From contig JAKAZC010000007.1 in the NCBI GenBank assembly GCA_021826655.1, positions 1 to 22,402 of the forward strand: a stretch of 22,402 bases of DNA, written 5' to 3'. The position numbers were made by a program, and so were the translations under genes. Each line of letters begins with the position of its first letter. The first letter of the stretch is position 1. Source of the stretch: Actinomycetes bacterium. Lineage in GTDB: Bacteria; Actinomycetota; Acidimicrobiia; Acidimicrobiales; RAAP-2. The notes below the pieces were generated by a model that had not been told where the DNA came from, ran no database searches, and was given only the letters and a program-made list of their open reading frames with translations. This document shows, one piece after another, positions 8,213 through 15,379 of the stretch.

Positions 8213-9340
8213 CTAGGTGAGCTCGGTCCGCCGGACCTTGCCCCCGGCCGTGCGAGGCAGCGCGTCGACGACGACCAGCTCACGTGGGGCGGCCCACCGG
8301 GCGACCCGGTCGGCGACGAGTGCGCGGAGTTCGGCGAGCTCCGGCGGCCGCGTGCCGGGGGTCGGAACCACCCAGGCCACGACCCGTTCTCCCCAGACCG
8401 GGTCGGAGCGCCTCCATACCGCCACCTCGGCGACCCCGGGGTGGGTGGCCAGCACGTCCTCGACCGGTGCCGGCCACACCTTCTCGGCGCCGGTGACGAT
8501 GACCTCGGCCATGCGGCCGTGCACGGTCAGGAGGCCGTCACCGGCCAGGTGGCCGGCGTCGCCAGTGGGGAGCCAGCCGCCACCGGTGCGGGGGTCGGTG
8601 CCGTCCCGGTAGGCCCGCAGCAGCATCGGGCCGCGTACGAGCACCTCGCCCTCGGCTCCGAGCGACCCGTCGCCGATGCGCAGCTCGACCCCGTCGAGCG
8701 GGCGCCCGTCGTAGACGCAGCCGGACCCGGTCTCGGTCATGCCGTAGGTGGTGACGACGTTGGCCGGCAGGCCGGACGGAGGTGCGGCCCCGCCGAGCAG
8801 TACCGACCGGTAGGCCGAGACGTCGGTCCGTCCGAGCACGGACGCGACGAGCGACACCAGGGTGGCGCCCCGGCGGGCCTCCTCCTCCACCGCCACGGGG
8901 TCGAACCGCTCGAGCACCGTGCACGGCGTGCCGGTCACGAGGGAACGGGTGACGACGGACAGTCCGCCGACGTGGGCCAGCGGGAGGCAGGCCACCCACC
9001 GGTCACGTCCCGGGTCCACGCCCAGGGCGGCCGAGGTCATCTCCGCCGAGGCCGCCACCGAGTCCCGGGTGTGCACCACACCCTTGGGCTCGCCGGTGGT
9101 GCCGCTGGTGGCCACCACCAGCGCATCGCCGGGCTCGGTCGGGACGCCGTCGGCACGGACGTGGACGCCGTCGGGGGTGACGATCCGGGCCGGTCGGAGC
9201 GCGTCGAGCAGGCGTGCGGCCGCGGCCCCGGGCAACCTCGGGTCGACGGGGAGGACGGCGTCCCCGTCGTCCCACGTCCTCCGGAGGGCGTCGACGAAGC
9301 CGGGCCCGGCCGGCAGATCGAGCGCCACCAACTCACCCAT
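8213..9340 (-). CDS. menE: o-Succinylbenzoate-CoA ligase, MenE
   Basis: This adenylate-forming enzyme activates o-succinylbenzoate with ATP and CoA in menaquinone synthesis. The 375-residue product has the AMP-binding P-loop TSGTTGEPKG at residues 78-87, LPLAHVGGLSVVTRSL, the A5 motif TYGMTETGSG, the A7 motif LPTGDAGHL, and a closing PRTAGGKVRRTEL whose K368 is the expected adenylation lysine. It is short compared with general acyl-CoA ligases because the N-terminal subdomain is reduced, as in mycobacterial MenE. That length and the adjacent menB, menA, menH and menD support MenE over a generic ligase. ATG 9340 lies exactly 6 nt after TAGGCT, as for a leaderless message. It is divergent from menB. 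Confidence 0.9.
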   Translation of the reverse strand: MGELVALDLPAGPGFVDALRRTWDDGDAVLPVDPRLPGAAAARLLDALRPARIVTPDGVHVRADGVPTEPGDALVVATSGTTGEPKGVVHTRDSVAASAEMTSAALGVDPGRDRWVACLPLAHVGGLSVVTRSLVTGTPCTVLERFDPVAVEEEARRGATLVSLVASVLGRTDVSAYRSVLLGGAAPPSGLPANVVTTYGMTETGSGCVYDGRPLDGVELRIGDGSLGAEGEVLVRGPMLLRAYRDGTDPRTGGGWLPTGDAGHLAGDGLLTVHGRMAEVIVTGAEKVWPAPVEDVLATHPGVAEVAVWRRSDPVWGERVVAWVVPTPGTRPPELAELRALVADRVARWAAPRELVVVDALPRTAGGKVRRTELT

Positions 9341-9345
9341 GCGGG

Positions 9346-9352
9346 TAGCCTA
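9346..9352. promoter_or_regulatory. Interlocked divergent -10 elements of menE and menB
   Basis: The 7-mer TAGCCTA reads TAGCCT on the plus strand (9346-9351) and TAGGCT on the minus strand (9352-9347). The minus hexamer is 6 nt from the menE ATG. The plus hexamer would start menB mRNA near 9358, with a leader of about 35 nt that includes AGGAG. The two hexamers share five base pairs. Confidence 0.45.
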
Positions 9353-9376
9353 GGCGACCGTACGAGCAGCGACTCT

Positions 9377-9381
9377 AGGAG
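9377..9381 (+). promoter_or_regulatory. Ribosome binding site of menB (AGGAG)
   Basis: AGGAG ends on the first base of a GTG at 9381, too close to serve it. It lies 11 nt before ATG 9393, which is why the later start is preferred. Confidence 0.5.
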
Positions 9382-9392
9382 TGAATGGTCGA

Positions 9393-10334
9393 ATGGTTGC
9401 GGGCGAGCAGGACGACGGTGGAGCAGGCACGGTGGAACCGCTGGTGGAGACCGTCGTCACCGGCCCCCCGGTCGACCCGGTCGACCGGTTCCGGGGGCTG
9501 CCGCTGCCGGCCTGGACGTCCCGCGGCGACTACCGGGACATCCGGATGGACGTGGCCGACGGGATCGCCAAACTCACCATCTGCCGGCCCGAGGTGCGCA
9601 ACGCCTTCAGGCCCCAGACGCTGTTCGAGCTGAGCGACGCGTGCAACGTCGCCCGCGACGACCCGTCGGTCGGCGTGGTCGTCCTGACCGGCCAGGGCCC
9701 GGACGCCTTCTGCTCGGGCGGCGACCAGAAGATCCGGGGCGACGACGGCTATCTCGGCGACGACGCGGTGGCCCGACAGGGGATCGGACGGCTCAACGTG
9801 CTCGACCTCCAGATCCAGATCCGGCGGCTGCCGAAGCCGGTCGTCGCCATGGTGGCCGGCTATGCCATCGGCGGCGGCCACATCCTCCACCTGGTCTGCG
9901 ACCTGACCATCGCCGCCGACAACGCCCGGTTCGGCCAGACCGGCCCCAAGGTCGGCAGCTTCGACGGTGGCTACGGGGCCAGCCTGCTCGCCCGCTCCAT
10001 CGGCCTCAAGCGGGCCAAGGAGGTGTGGTTCCTCTGCCGTCAGTACGACGCGGCCACGGCCAAGTCGTGGGGCCTGGTGAACGACGTGGTCCCGCTGGCC
10101 GACCTCGAGGCCGAGACGGTGGCCTGGTGCCGCCAGATGCTGTCGCTGTCGCCGCTCGCCCTGCGCATGCTGAAGGGCGGACTGCACGCGGCCGACGACG
10201 GCCTCGCTGGCCTCCAGCAGTTCGCCGGCGACGCCACGATGCTCTTCTACATGAGCGAGGAGGGCCAGGAGGGGCGCAACGCCTTCCAGGAGCACCGCCC
10301 GCCCGACTTCGGCCGCTTCCCCCGCCGTCCGTGA
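9393..10334 (+). CDS. menB: 1,4-dihydroxy-2-naphthoyl-CoA synthase, MenB
   Basis: A crotonase-fold enzyme that cyclises o-succinylbenzoyl-CoA to DHNA-CoA (Dieckmann-type closure). The product has 313 residues, nearly the length of M. tuberculosis MenB. Diagnostic parts are [15 protein letters not shown] near residue 107 (oxyanion-hole glycine), [19 protein letters not shown] near 155, and [20 protein letters not shown]. The aspartate here (D191) matches MenB proteins that carry their own side-chain carboxylate where the other class uses bicarbonate. The C-terminus [19 protein letters not shown] is also typical. ATG 9393 is favoured over GTG 9381 because of the AGGAG position. The stop overlaps the GTG of menA (GTGA at 10331-10334), so the two are translationally coupled. 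Confidence 0.96.
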   Translation: MVAGEQDDGGAGTVEPLVETVVTGPPVDPVDRFRGLPLPAWTSRGDYRDIRMDVADGIAKLTICRPEVRNAFRPQTLFELSDACNVARDDPSVGVVVLTGQGPDAFCSGGDQKIRGDDGYLGDDAVARQGIGRLNVLDLQIQIRRLPKPVVAMVAGYAIGGGHILHLVCDLTIAADNARFGQTGPKVGSFDGGYGASLLARSIGLKRAKEVWFLCRQYDAATAKSWGLVNDVVPLADLEAETVAWCRQMLSLSPLALRMLKGGLHAADDGLAGLQQFAGDATMLFYMSEEGQEGRNAFQEHRPPDFGRFPRRP

Positions 10335-11350
10335 GCACCGGCGGCCTGCCGGGGGCCCCGCCGGTGCCGGGGCCGGTTGCCAAGTGGTGGCTCGGGGCAC
10401 GGCCCCGGACACTGCCGGCCGCCGTCGTCCCCGTCGTAGTGGGCACGGCGGCCGCCCACGCGCGTCATCACCTGCCGCTCCCGTCGGTGGCGACGCTGAC
10501 CACCGCGGTGACCACGGGGCCCGAGGTGAACGCGTGGTGGTGCGCCCTCGGCGCGTTGGTGGTCGCCCTCGCCGTCCAGGTCGGGACCAACTATGCCAAC
10601 GACTACTCGGACGGCATCCGGGGGACCGACGACGCCCGGGTGGGCCCGGTGCGCCTGACCGCCACCGGGCTGGCGTCGCCCGGCGCGGTCAAGCGGGCCG
10701 CCTTCCTCGCCTTCGGCGTCGCCGGGGTGGTCGGGCTCGGCCTGGCCTGGGCCACGTCGTGGTGGGTCCTGCCCGTGGGTGCGGCCTGCCTGCTGGCCGG
10801 GTGGTTCTACACCGGCGGGCCCCGACCGTACGGGTACGCCGGACTGGGCGAGGTCTTCGTGTTCGTGTTCTTCGGCCTGGTGGCGACGGTCGGCACCTCC
10901 TACGTCCAGACCCTGCGTCTCGACGTGTGGCAGGTGTGGGTGGCCGCGGCGATGGTCGGCCTGCTGGCGACCGCACTGCTCCTGGCCAACAACCTCCGCG
11001 ACATCGCCACCGACCGGGGGTCGGGCAAGCGCACCCTGGCCGTGCGCGTGGGGCGGCGCGCCGGGGGCTGGTGCTACGCGGCCTGCGTCGGCGTGCCGTT
11101 CGTCGCCGTGGCGCTGTGGGGCCTCCTGGCCGTCACAGGTGCGCTCCACTGCCCGTGGCCGGCGGCGCTGTTCCTGCCGCTGGCCGCGCTTCCGCTGGCG
11201 GTGCCGCCGGCCCGGACCGCGCTCGGGGATGCCGAGGGGCGGGCGCTCCTGCCCGTCCTGGCCGCCACCGGCCGGCTGCAGCTGGCGTTCGGCGCCCTGC
11301 TCGCCGTCGCCCTGTGGTCGACGCTGGCGGTCGTCCCGGGGTCGGCGTGA
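10331..11350 (+). CDS. menA: 1,4-dihydroxy-2-naphthoate polyprenyltransferase, MenA
   Basis: An integral membrane UbiA-family prenyltransferase that attaches the polyprenyl chain to DHNA, giving demethylmenaquinone. The 339-residue product starts [20 protein letters not shown], then [20 protein letters not shown]. The first Asp-rich motif is [12 protein letters not shown] at about residues 90-101 and the second is [20 protein letters not shown] near 220; both bind Mg-diphosphate. Between and after them are about eight hydrophobic helices. The start is GTG 10331, overlapping the menB stop. Nothing earlier in this frame is needed, since the long upstream open frame is the antisense of menE and an alternative frame of menB. 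Only 11 bp separate its stop from that of the convergent menH. Confidence 0.95.
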   Translation: MSTGGLPGAPPVPGPVAKWWLGARPRTLPAAVVPVVVGTAAAHARHHLPLPSVATLTTAVTTGPEVNAWWCALGALVVALAVQVGTNYANDYSDGIRGTDDARVGPVRLTATGLASPGAVKRAAFLAFGVAGVVGLGLAWATSWWVLPVGAACLLAGWFYTGGPRPYGYAGLGEVFVFVFFGLVATVGTSYVQTLRLDVWQVWVAAAMVGLLATALLLANNLRDIATDRGSGKRTLAVRVGRRAGGWCYAACVGVPFVAVALWGLLAVTGALHCPWPAALFLPLAALPLAVPPARTALGDAEGRALLPVLAATGRLQLAFGALLAVALWSTLAVVPGSA

Positions 11351-11361
11351 CGCGGCACCGG

Positions 11362-12192
11362 TCAGCGGGCGCCGTCGCCCGGCGCGCCGTCGAGGAACGC
11401 CCGCACCGCGGACGCCACCTCGTGGGGGCGCTGGAGGTGTGGGGCGTGGTCGGCACCGTCGATCACCACGTGGGTGGCCGGACCGCCGACGGCCGCCACC
11501 AGCCGCCTCCCGAGGTCGGTGAACTTGGCGTCCCGGCCGCCGGTCACGACCAGCACCGGCAGGGTCAGCCCAACCAGACGCCCCCACAGCGGCTCCTGGG
11601 TGCCGGTGCCGGCGAGGCGCAGGCTCGAGGCCAGGCCGGCCGCGGTGTTGGTGCGCCGTTCGGCGACGTTGACGGCCCGGGCCAGGACGTCGCCGAACAG
11701 GGGGTTGGCCACCCACCGTCCGACGAACTCGGCGATGGTGTCCTCGGGTGCCCCCCCGCCGTGGGGATCGAGTCGGGCGGCCAGCGCCTCGTCGGCGCGC
11801 CGGCGGTCGGACCGTTCGGCGTCGTCGTCGATGCCGGCGGTGCCCGACACCAGGACGAGGCGGTGCACGAGGTCGGGACGGGCCAGGGCCAGGTGGAGGC
11901 AGAACCGGGCGCCCATCGAGTACCCGAGGTAGTCGCCCGCCCCGCCCACGGCGCCCAGGAGCGCGGCGCCGGCCGCCAGGTCGGCGGCCACCGCTGCCGA
12001 GCGGCCGTGGCCGGGCAGGTCCACCGCCACCACGGTGTGGTCCCTAGCCAGGTCGGCGTCGAGGCCGCCCCAGACGCGGTGGGTCTGGGTGAATCCGTGG
12101 GCCAGCACGAGCGACGGGCCGGCGCCCCGTCGGGGGGCGTGGAGCGCGCCGCCGCCGCCGGCGGCTCGGTCTCGGGTCTCGGGTCGGGGCAT
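11362..12192 (-). CDS. menH: Alpha/beta hydrolase, probable SHCHC synthase MenH
   Basis: Proposed to remove pyruvate from SEPHCHC, the MenD product, to give SHCHC. The 276-residue protein has an alpha/beta-hydrolase core: LVLAHGFTQTHRVWGGL near residue 28, VVAVDLPGHGRS, nucleophile S92 in LGYSMGAR, the acid in VVTGGRDAKFTDLG and the histidine in IDGADHAPHLQRP. MenH proteins share LHGF, DLPGHG and GYSMGGR-like motifs with other hydrolases, so the assignment rests partly on position between menA and menD. ATG 12192 gives a Gly/Ala-rich N-terminus of about 25 residues. A -10-like TACGCT lies 14 nt upstream, inside menD. It is the only gene of the block transcribed against both neighbours. Confidence 0.82.
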   Translation of the reverse strand: MPRPETRDRAAGGGGALHAPRRGAGPSLVLAHGFTQTHRVWGGLDADLARDHTVVAVDLPGHGRSAAVAADLAAGAALLGAVGGAGDYLGYSMGARFCLHLALARPDLVHRLVLVSGTAGIDDDAERSDRRRADEALAARLDPHGGGAPEDTIAEFVGRWVANPLFGDVLARAVNVAERRTNTAAGLASSLRLAGTGTQEPLWGRLVGLTLPVLVVTGGRDAKFTDLGRRLVAAVGGPATHVVIDGADHAPHLQRPHEVASAVRAFLDGAPGDGAR

Positions 12193-12203
12193 AGGGGGCT
12201 GTG

Positions 12204-13976
12204 GTGAGCGTAGCGACCGGTCCGGTGGTGCCCGGCGACGGTGACCGGCAGGCGGCGTTCGCGGCCACGCTGGTGGACGAGTGGGCACGGGCCGGGGTCA
12301 CCGATGCCGTGGTCTGCCCCGGGTCCCGGTCGACCCCCCTGGCGCTGGCCGTCGCCGCCGAGGCCCGGCTCCGGCTCCACATCCGGCTGGACGAGCGGTC
12401 GGCCGGGTTCACCGCGCTCGGGATCGGGATGGCCACCGGGCGTCCCGCCGTCGTGGTGGTGACGAGCGGTACGGCCGCCGCCGAGCTGCACCCGTCGGTG
12501 GTCGAGGCGGACCTCGCCCGCGTGCCGATGATCGTGTGCACGGCCGACCGACCGCCGGAACTGCAGGACGTCGGTGCTCCCCAGACCATCGACCAGACGC
12601 ACCTCTACGGGCGGGCCGTCCGGTGGTCCGGCGACCCCGGCGTCCCCGACGAGGCGTCCCGCCCGTCGTGGCGCTCGATCGGCGCTCGCGCCGTGGCCGA
12701 GGCGATGGCGGGACCACTCGGACCGGGCCCGGTCCACCTCAACCTCCCGTTCCGCGAGCCGTTGCTGGGGGACGCCGGCGCCGGTGGGGTCCCCGGCGGG
12801 CGACCGGGCGGTGCGCCCTGGCACGTCGTCGACGCGGCCCCGGTGCGGCCGTCCGGCCCGGCGGCGGAGGACCTGGCGGCGTCGGCCGGGATCGTACCGG
12901 GGTCTCGGGGCCTCATCGTGGCCGGGGCGGGCTGCGGTGACCCGGCGGCCGTGCGGGGACTGGCCGAGGTACTGGCGTGGCCGGTGCTGGCCGACCCCCG
13001 GTCGGGGCTGCGGAGCCCCGGGACGGGGACGGTGGTGGCCGCGGCCGACGGCATCCTCCGGGCCCCGGGCTTCGCCGCCACGCACCGGCCGGACACGGTG
13101 CTCGTGCTGGGGGAGCGGTGGGCCTCCAAGGTGGTCACGACCTTCCTCTCCGGTGCGACCCGGGTGGTGGTGGCCCCGGCCGGCGCGTGGACCGACCCCG
13201 AGCGCTCCGCCGCCCGGTTCGTCCGCTGCGACCCGACGCGGCTGTGCGAGGCGCTGGTCGGGGCGGTGGGTCGGCAGGGCGGCGGGTCCGGACGGTGGGC
13301 GGCCGACTGGCAGGAGGCCGAGGCCCGGGCCCGCGGGGTCATCGACGGATCGCTGGGCGGACCCGGCGGCTGGTCCGAACCGGCCCTCGCCCACCGGCTC
13401 GTGCGCGACCTGCCCGTGGGGTGGCGTCTCGTCGTCTCGTCCTCGATGCCCGTCCGGGACGTCGAGGCGTTCGGTGCTCCCCGGGCCGATCCGCCGATCG
13501 TGCACGCCAACCGGGGCGCCAACGGCATCGACGGCGTGGTGTCCACCGCACTCGGCGTGGCCCTCGCCACCGGCCCGACGGTCGCCCTGGTCGGGGACCT
13601 CGCCTTCCTGCACGACGTGTCGGCGCTGGTGGGTCCCGCCGGCGAGGACGCCCCGCTCACCGTGGTGGTGGCCGACAACGGCGGGGGCGGGATCTTCTCG
13701 TTCCTCCCGCCGGCGACCGGCGTCGACGCCGGCACGTTCGAGCGGCTGTTCGGGACGCCGCAGGCCGCGGACGTGGCCTCGGTGGCGGCCGGGTTCGGGT
13801 GGGACACGGAGGACATCGGGGAAGCCGCCGCGGGCGACGCACTGGCGGCGGCACTGGGGCGCGCCGCGGCGCGCCGGGGCCGCACGGTCGTACGGGTCCG
13901 GCTGCCCGGCCGGGCGGCGAACGTGACCGTCCACGACCGGATCGCCGCCGCCGTGGCCGCCGCGGTCGACGGCTGA
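12204..13976 (+). CDS. menD: SEPHCHC synthase, MenD (ThDP-dependent)
   Basis: This enzyme condenses 2-oxoglutarate, after decarboxylation, with isochorismate; it is the first committed menaquinone step. The 590-residue product begins MSVATGPVVP. It shows VVCPGSRSTPLALAVAAEAR near residue 37, the ThDP-activating glutamate E64 in LDERSAGF, VVVTSGTAAAELHPSVVEA, and ADRPPELQDVGAPQTIDQ. Near the C-terminus come HANRGANGIDGVVSTALG, the metal motif VALVGDLAFLHDVSALVG, and VADNGGGGIFSFLPPATGVD. Domain order and length are those of the family. GTG 12204 is chosen because an AGGGGG sequence sits 6 nt before it; GTG 12201 adds one residue. Its start is about 10 bp from the start of divergent menH. Confidence 0.95.
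   Translation: MSVATGPVVPGDGDRQAAFAATLVDEWARAGVTDAVVCPGSRSTPLALAVAAEARLRLHIRLDERSAGFTALGIGMATGRPAVVVVTSGTAAAELHPSVVEADLARVPMIVCTADRPPELQDVGAPQTIDQTHLYGRAVRWSGDPGVPDEASRPSWRSIGARAVAEAMAGPLGPGPVHLNLPFREPLLGDAGAGGVPGGRPGGAPWHVVDAAPVRPSGPAAEDLAASAGIVPGSRGLIVAGAGCGDPAAVRGLAEVLAWPVLADPRSGLRSPGTGTVVAAADGILRAPGFAATHRPDTVLVLGERWASKVVTTFLSGATRVVVAPAGAWTDPERSAARFVRCDPTRLCEALVGAVGRQGGGSGRWAADWQEAEARARGVIDGSLGGPGGWSEPALAHRLVRDLPVGWRLVVSSSMPVRDVEAFGAPRADPPIVHANRGANGIDGVVSTALGVALATGPTVALVGDLAFLHDVSALVGPAGEDAPLTVVVADNGGGGIFSFLPPATGVDAGTFERLFGTPQAADVASVAAGFGWDTEDIGEAAAGDALAAALGRAAARRGRTVVRVRLPGRAANVTVHDRIAAAVAAAVDG
12207..12212 (-). promoter_or_regulatory. Candidate -10 (TACGCT) for menH, inside the menD start region
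   Basis: On the minus strand TACGCT is followed by 14 nt and the menH ATG, implying a leader of about 7-8 nt. The hexamer covers menD codons 2-3, so the menH promoter would lie within menD coding sequence. Confidence 0.3.
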
Positions 13977-13980
13977 GCGA

Positions 13981-14019
13981 CTACTACGCCTTGCGGTGCT
14001 ACGTATGACGTAGTAGCAT
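13981..14019 (+). promoter_or_regulatory. Promoter and probable autoregulatory operator of the PadR gene
   Basis: Two nested inverted repeats are present. CTACTACG at 13981-13988 matches CGTAGTAG at 14009-14016, and inside them CTACGT (13999-14004) and ACGTAG (14008-14013) flank ATG. A -10-like TAGCAT at 14014-14019 overlaps the right arm and lies exactly 6 nt before ATG 14026, so the mRNA is predicted leaderless. A PadR dimer bound here would block the promoter, in line with the autoregulation usual in this family. Confidence 0.6.
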
Positions 14020-14025
14020 GGCGGC

Positions 14026-14361
14026 ATGGGGAAGCGCCCGCAGTCCGGCCTCCGCCGGCCCAACGATCCACCGCTCCTCATCCTCACCAGCCTGGCGGCC
14101 GGGGCCCGGCACGGCCATGCACTGGTCAAGGACATCGAGGCGTTCGCCGGCGTCCGGCTCGGGCCCGGCGCCCTCTACGGCGCCATCACCCGGCTGGAGG
14201 AGCGCGGCCTGATCGAGCCGCTGGACGCCGAGGACCGGCGCCGCCCCTACCGGATCACCGCAGCGGGCAGGGCGGCGCTGGCCGACGCGGTGGCCGACAT
14301 GCGCAGGATCGCCGACGTCGGGGCGTCCCGGCTCGGCGCGCGCCTGGGGACGGTCGGATGA
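14026..14361 (+). CDS. PadR-family transcriptional regulator
   Basis: A 111-residue winged-helix repressor. It begins MGKRPQSGLRRPNDPPLLIL and has the PadR signature: LTSLAAGARHGHALVKDIEA, LGPGALYGAITRLEERGLIE (recognition helix and wing approach) and RRRPYRITAAGRAALADAV. The length fits the short PadR-s2 type with a single C-terminal dimerisation helix. The effector is unknown. ATG 14026 follows a -10 hexamer by 6 nt and a palindromic operator overlaps the promoter. The stop overlaps the next gene (ATGA at 14358-14361). The PadR plus membrane-protein pair is a recurrent arrangement in which the regulator controls its partner. Confidence 0.92.
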   Translation: MGKRPQSGLRRPNDPPLLILTSLAAGARHGHALVKDIEAFAGVRLGPGALYGAITRLEERGLIEPLDAEDRRRPYRITAAGRAALADAVADMRRIADVGASRLGARLGTVG

Positions 14362-15308
14362 CGGGCCGTCCCGGGGCGGGACGGCGCCCGGCGCGGCTGC
14401 TCCGGTGGTACCCGGACGCCTGGCGCCGGCGCTACGGCGACGAGCTCGCGGCCCTCATCGAGGACGAACTCGACGGAGGGCGGCCGACCCTGGGCCTGCG
14501 GGTCTCGCTGGCCCGGGGCGGACTGGCCGAGCGGGCGCGCCACGCCGGGCTGGTCGGGCACTCGCGCCCGGCCCGGGAGCGGGTCCGGGCCGGGGCGCTC
14601 GTCGTGCTCGCCGGTTGGACGGCGGCGATGGTGGCGGGCGCCGTCTTCGCCAAGACCTCGGAGCACTTCTCCTTCTCGGCGCCACCGGCCACCCTGGCCA
14701 CGGCCCGCGGTGCGTTCACCGCCGTGGTGGTGCTCGGGGTGGTCGGTGCCGCGTCGGTCCTGGCCGGTGCGGTGGTGGCGCTGCCCGCGGCCGTGGCGCA
14801 CCTCCGGTCCGGCGGCTGGGGGTCGGTCCGGGGTCCGGTCGTCCGTGCCTCGGTCGTCACCGCGGCCGCCGCGGCGGGGCTGGTCCCCCTGGCCGCCTGG
14901 GCCCGGCACCTCGACGTGGCCCAGCGCAACGGTGCCGACGGCGCCTACCTGGCCGCAGTCGCCACCTGGGCCGCCCTGGTCGTGGCCGGCCTCGCCCTGT
15001 GGACGGTCGCAGGGGTCTCCTGGGCCCGGCGCCTCGACCTCGGGGTGCGGGTCCTCCGGATCGAGGCGGCGCTGGCCGTCGTCGTGGCCCTCGTCACCGC
15101 CTGCCTCGCGGTGGCCGTGGGGGTGTGGTGGGCGGCGATGGCCCGGGCCGTGCCCTGGTACCAGCCCGTCGCGGCACCGGGCACGCACCCCCTGGCGGTG
15201 CCGGACACCCTCGTCACCGTCGAGTCGCTGCTGCTCGCGGCTTCCGTCGCGGCCGGCTGGGGCGTCGTGGTCGTCGCCCGTTCGTGGCGGTCGCTCCCGT
15301 CCGGCTGA
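14358..15308 (+). CDS. Multi-pass membrane protein coupled to PadR regulator
   Basis: A 316-residue membrane protein of unknown function. The cytoplasmic N-terminus carries RLLRWYPDAWRRRYGDELAA, a conserved lead-in also seen in other actinobacterial membrane proteins paired with PadR regulators. About six hydrophobic segments follow: AGALVVLAGWTAAMVAGAVF near residue 77, two in the Ala/Val-rich stretch about 117-148, then near 170-190, 195-220, 233-260, and LLLAASVAAGWGVVVVARS near the end. No transport ATPase or substrate motif is visible. Translation starts at ATG 14358 within the PadR stop, so the two genes form one coupled operon. It may respond to membrane-active compounds, but that is inference from the pairing only. 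Confidence 0.8.
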   Translation: MTGRPGAGRRPARLLRWYPDAWRRRYGDELAALIEDELDGGRPTLGLRVSLARGGLAERARHAGLVGHSRPARERVRAGALVVLAGWTAAMVAGAVFAKTSEHFSFSAPPATLATARGAFTAVVVLGVVGAASVLAGAVVALPAAVAHLRSGGWGSVRGPVVRASVVTAAAAAGLVPLAAWARHLDVAQRNGADGAYLAAVATWAALVVAGLALWTVAGVSWARRLDLGVRVLRIEAALAVVVALVTACLAVAVGVWWAAMARAVPWYQPVAAPGTHPLAVPDTLVTVESLLLAASVAAGWGVVVVARSWRSLPSG

Positions 15309-15379
15309 GGCGACCGTCCGGACCCGTCCGACCCTCCGGTACGGGAGACGTCCCCGCGCCGGCCGGTCCTGGGCACCGT

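Noticed and set aside
8441..11350. A 969-codon plus-strand open frame
   Set aside because: Only the part from 10331 is real (menA). The upstream part is antisense to menE and an alternative frame of menB, opened by high GC.
11565..14135. An 856-codon minus-strand open frame and a similar 488-codon frame
   Set aside because: Both lie opposite menD and over menH in another frame; the translations are Arg/Pro/Gly-rich without any family motif.
14018..14212. A 64-codon frame starting at ATG 14018 before the PadR gene
   Set aside because: It is a different frame of the PadR gene; ATG 14026 has the correct -10 spacing and the family N-terminus.
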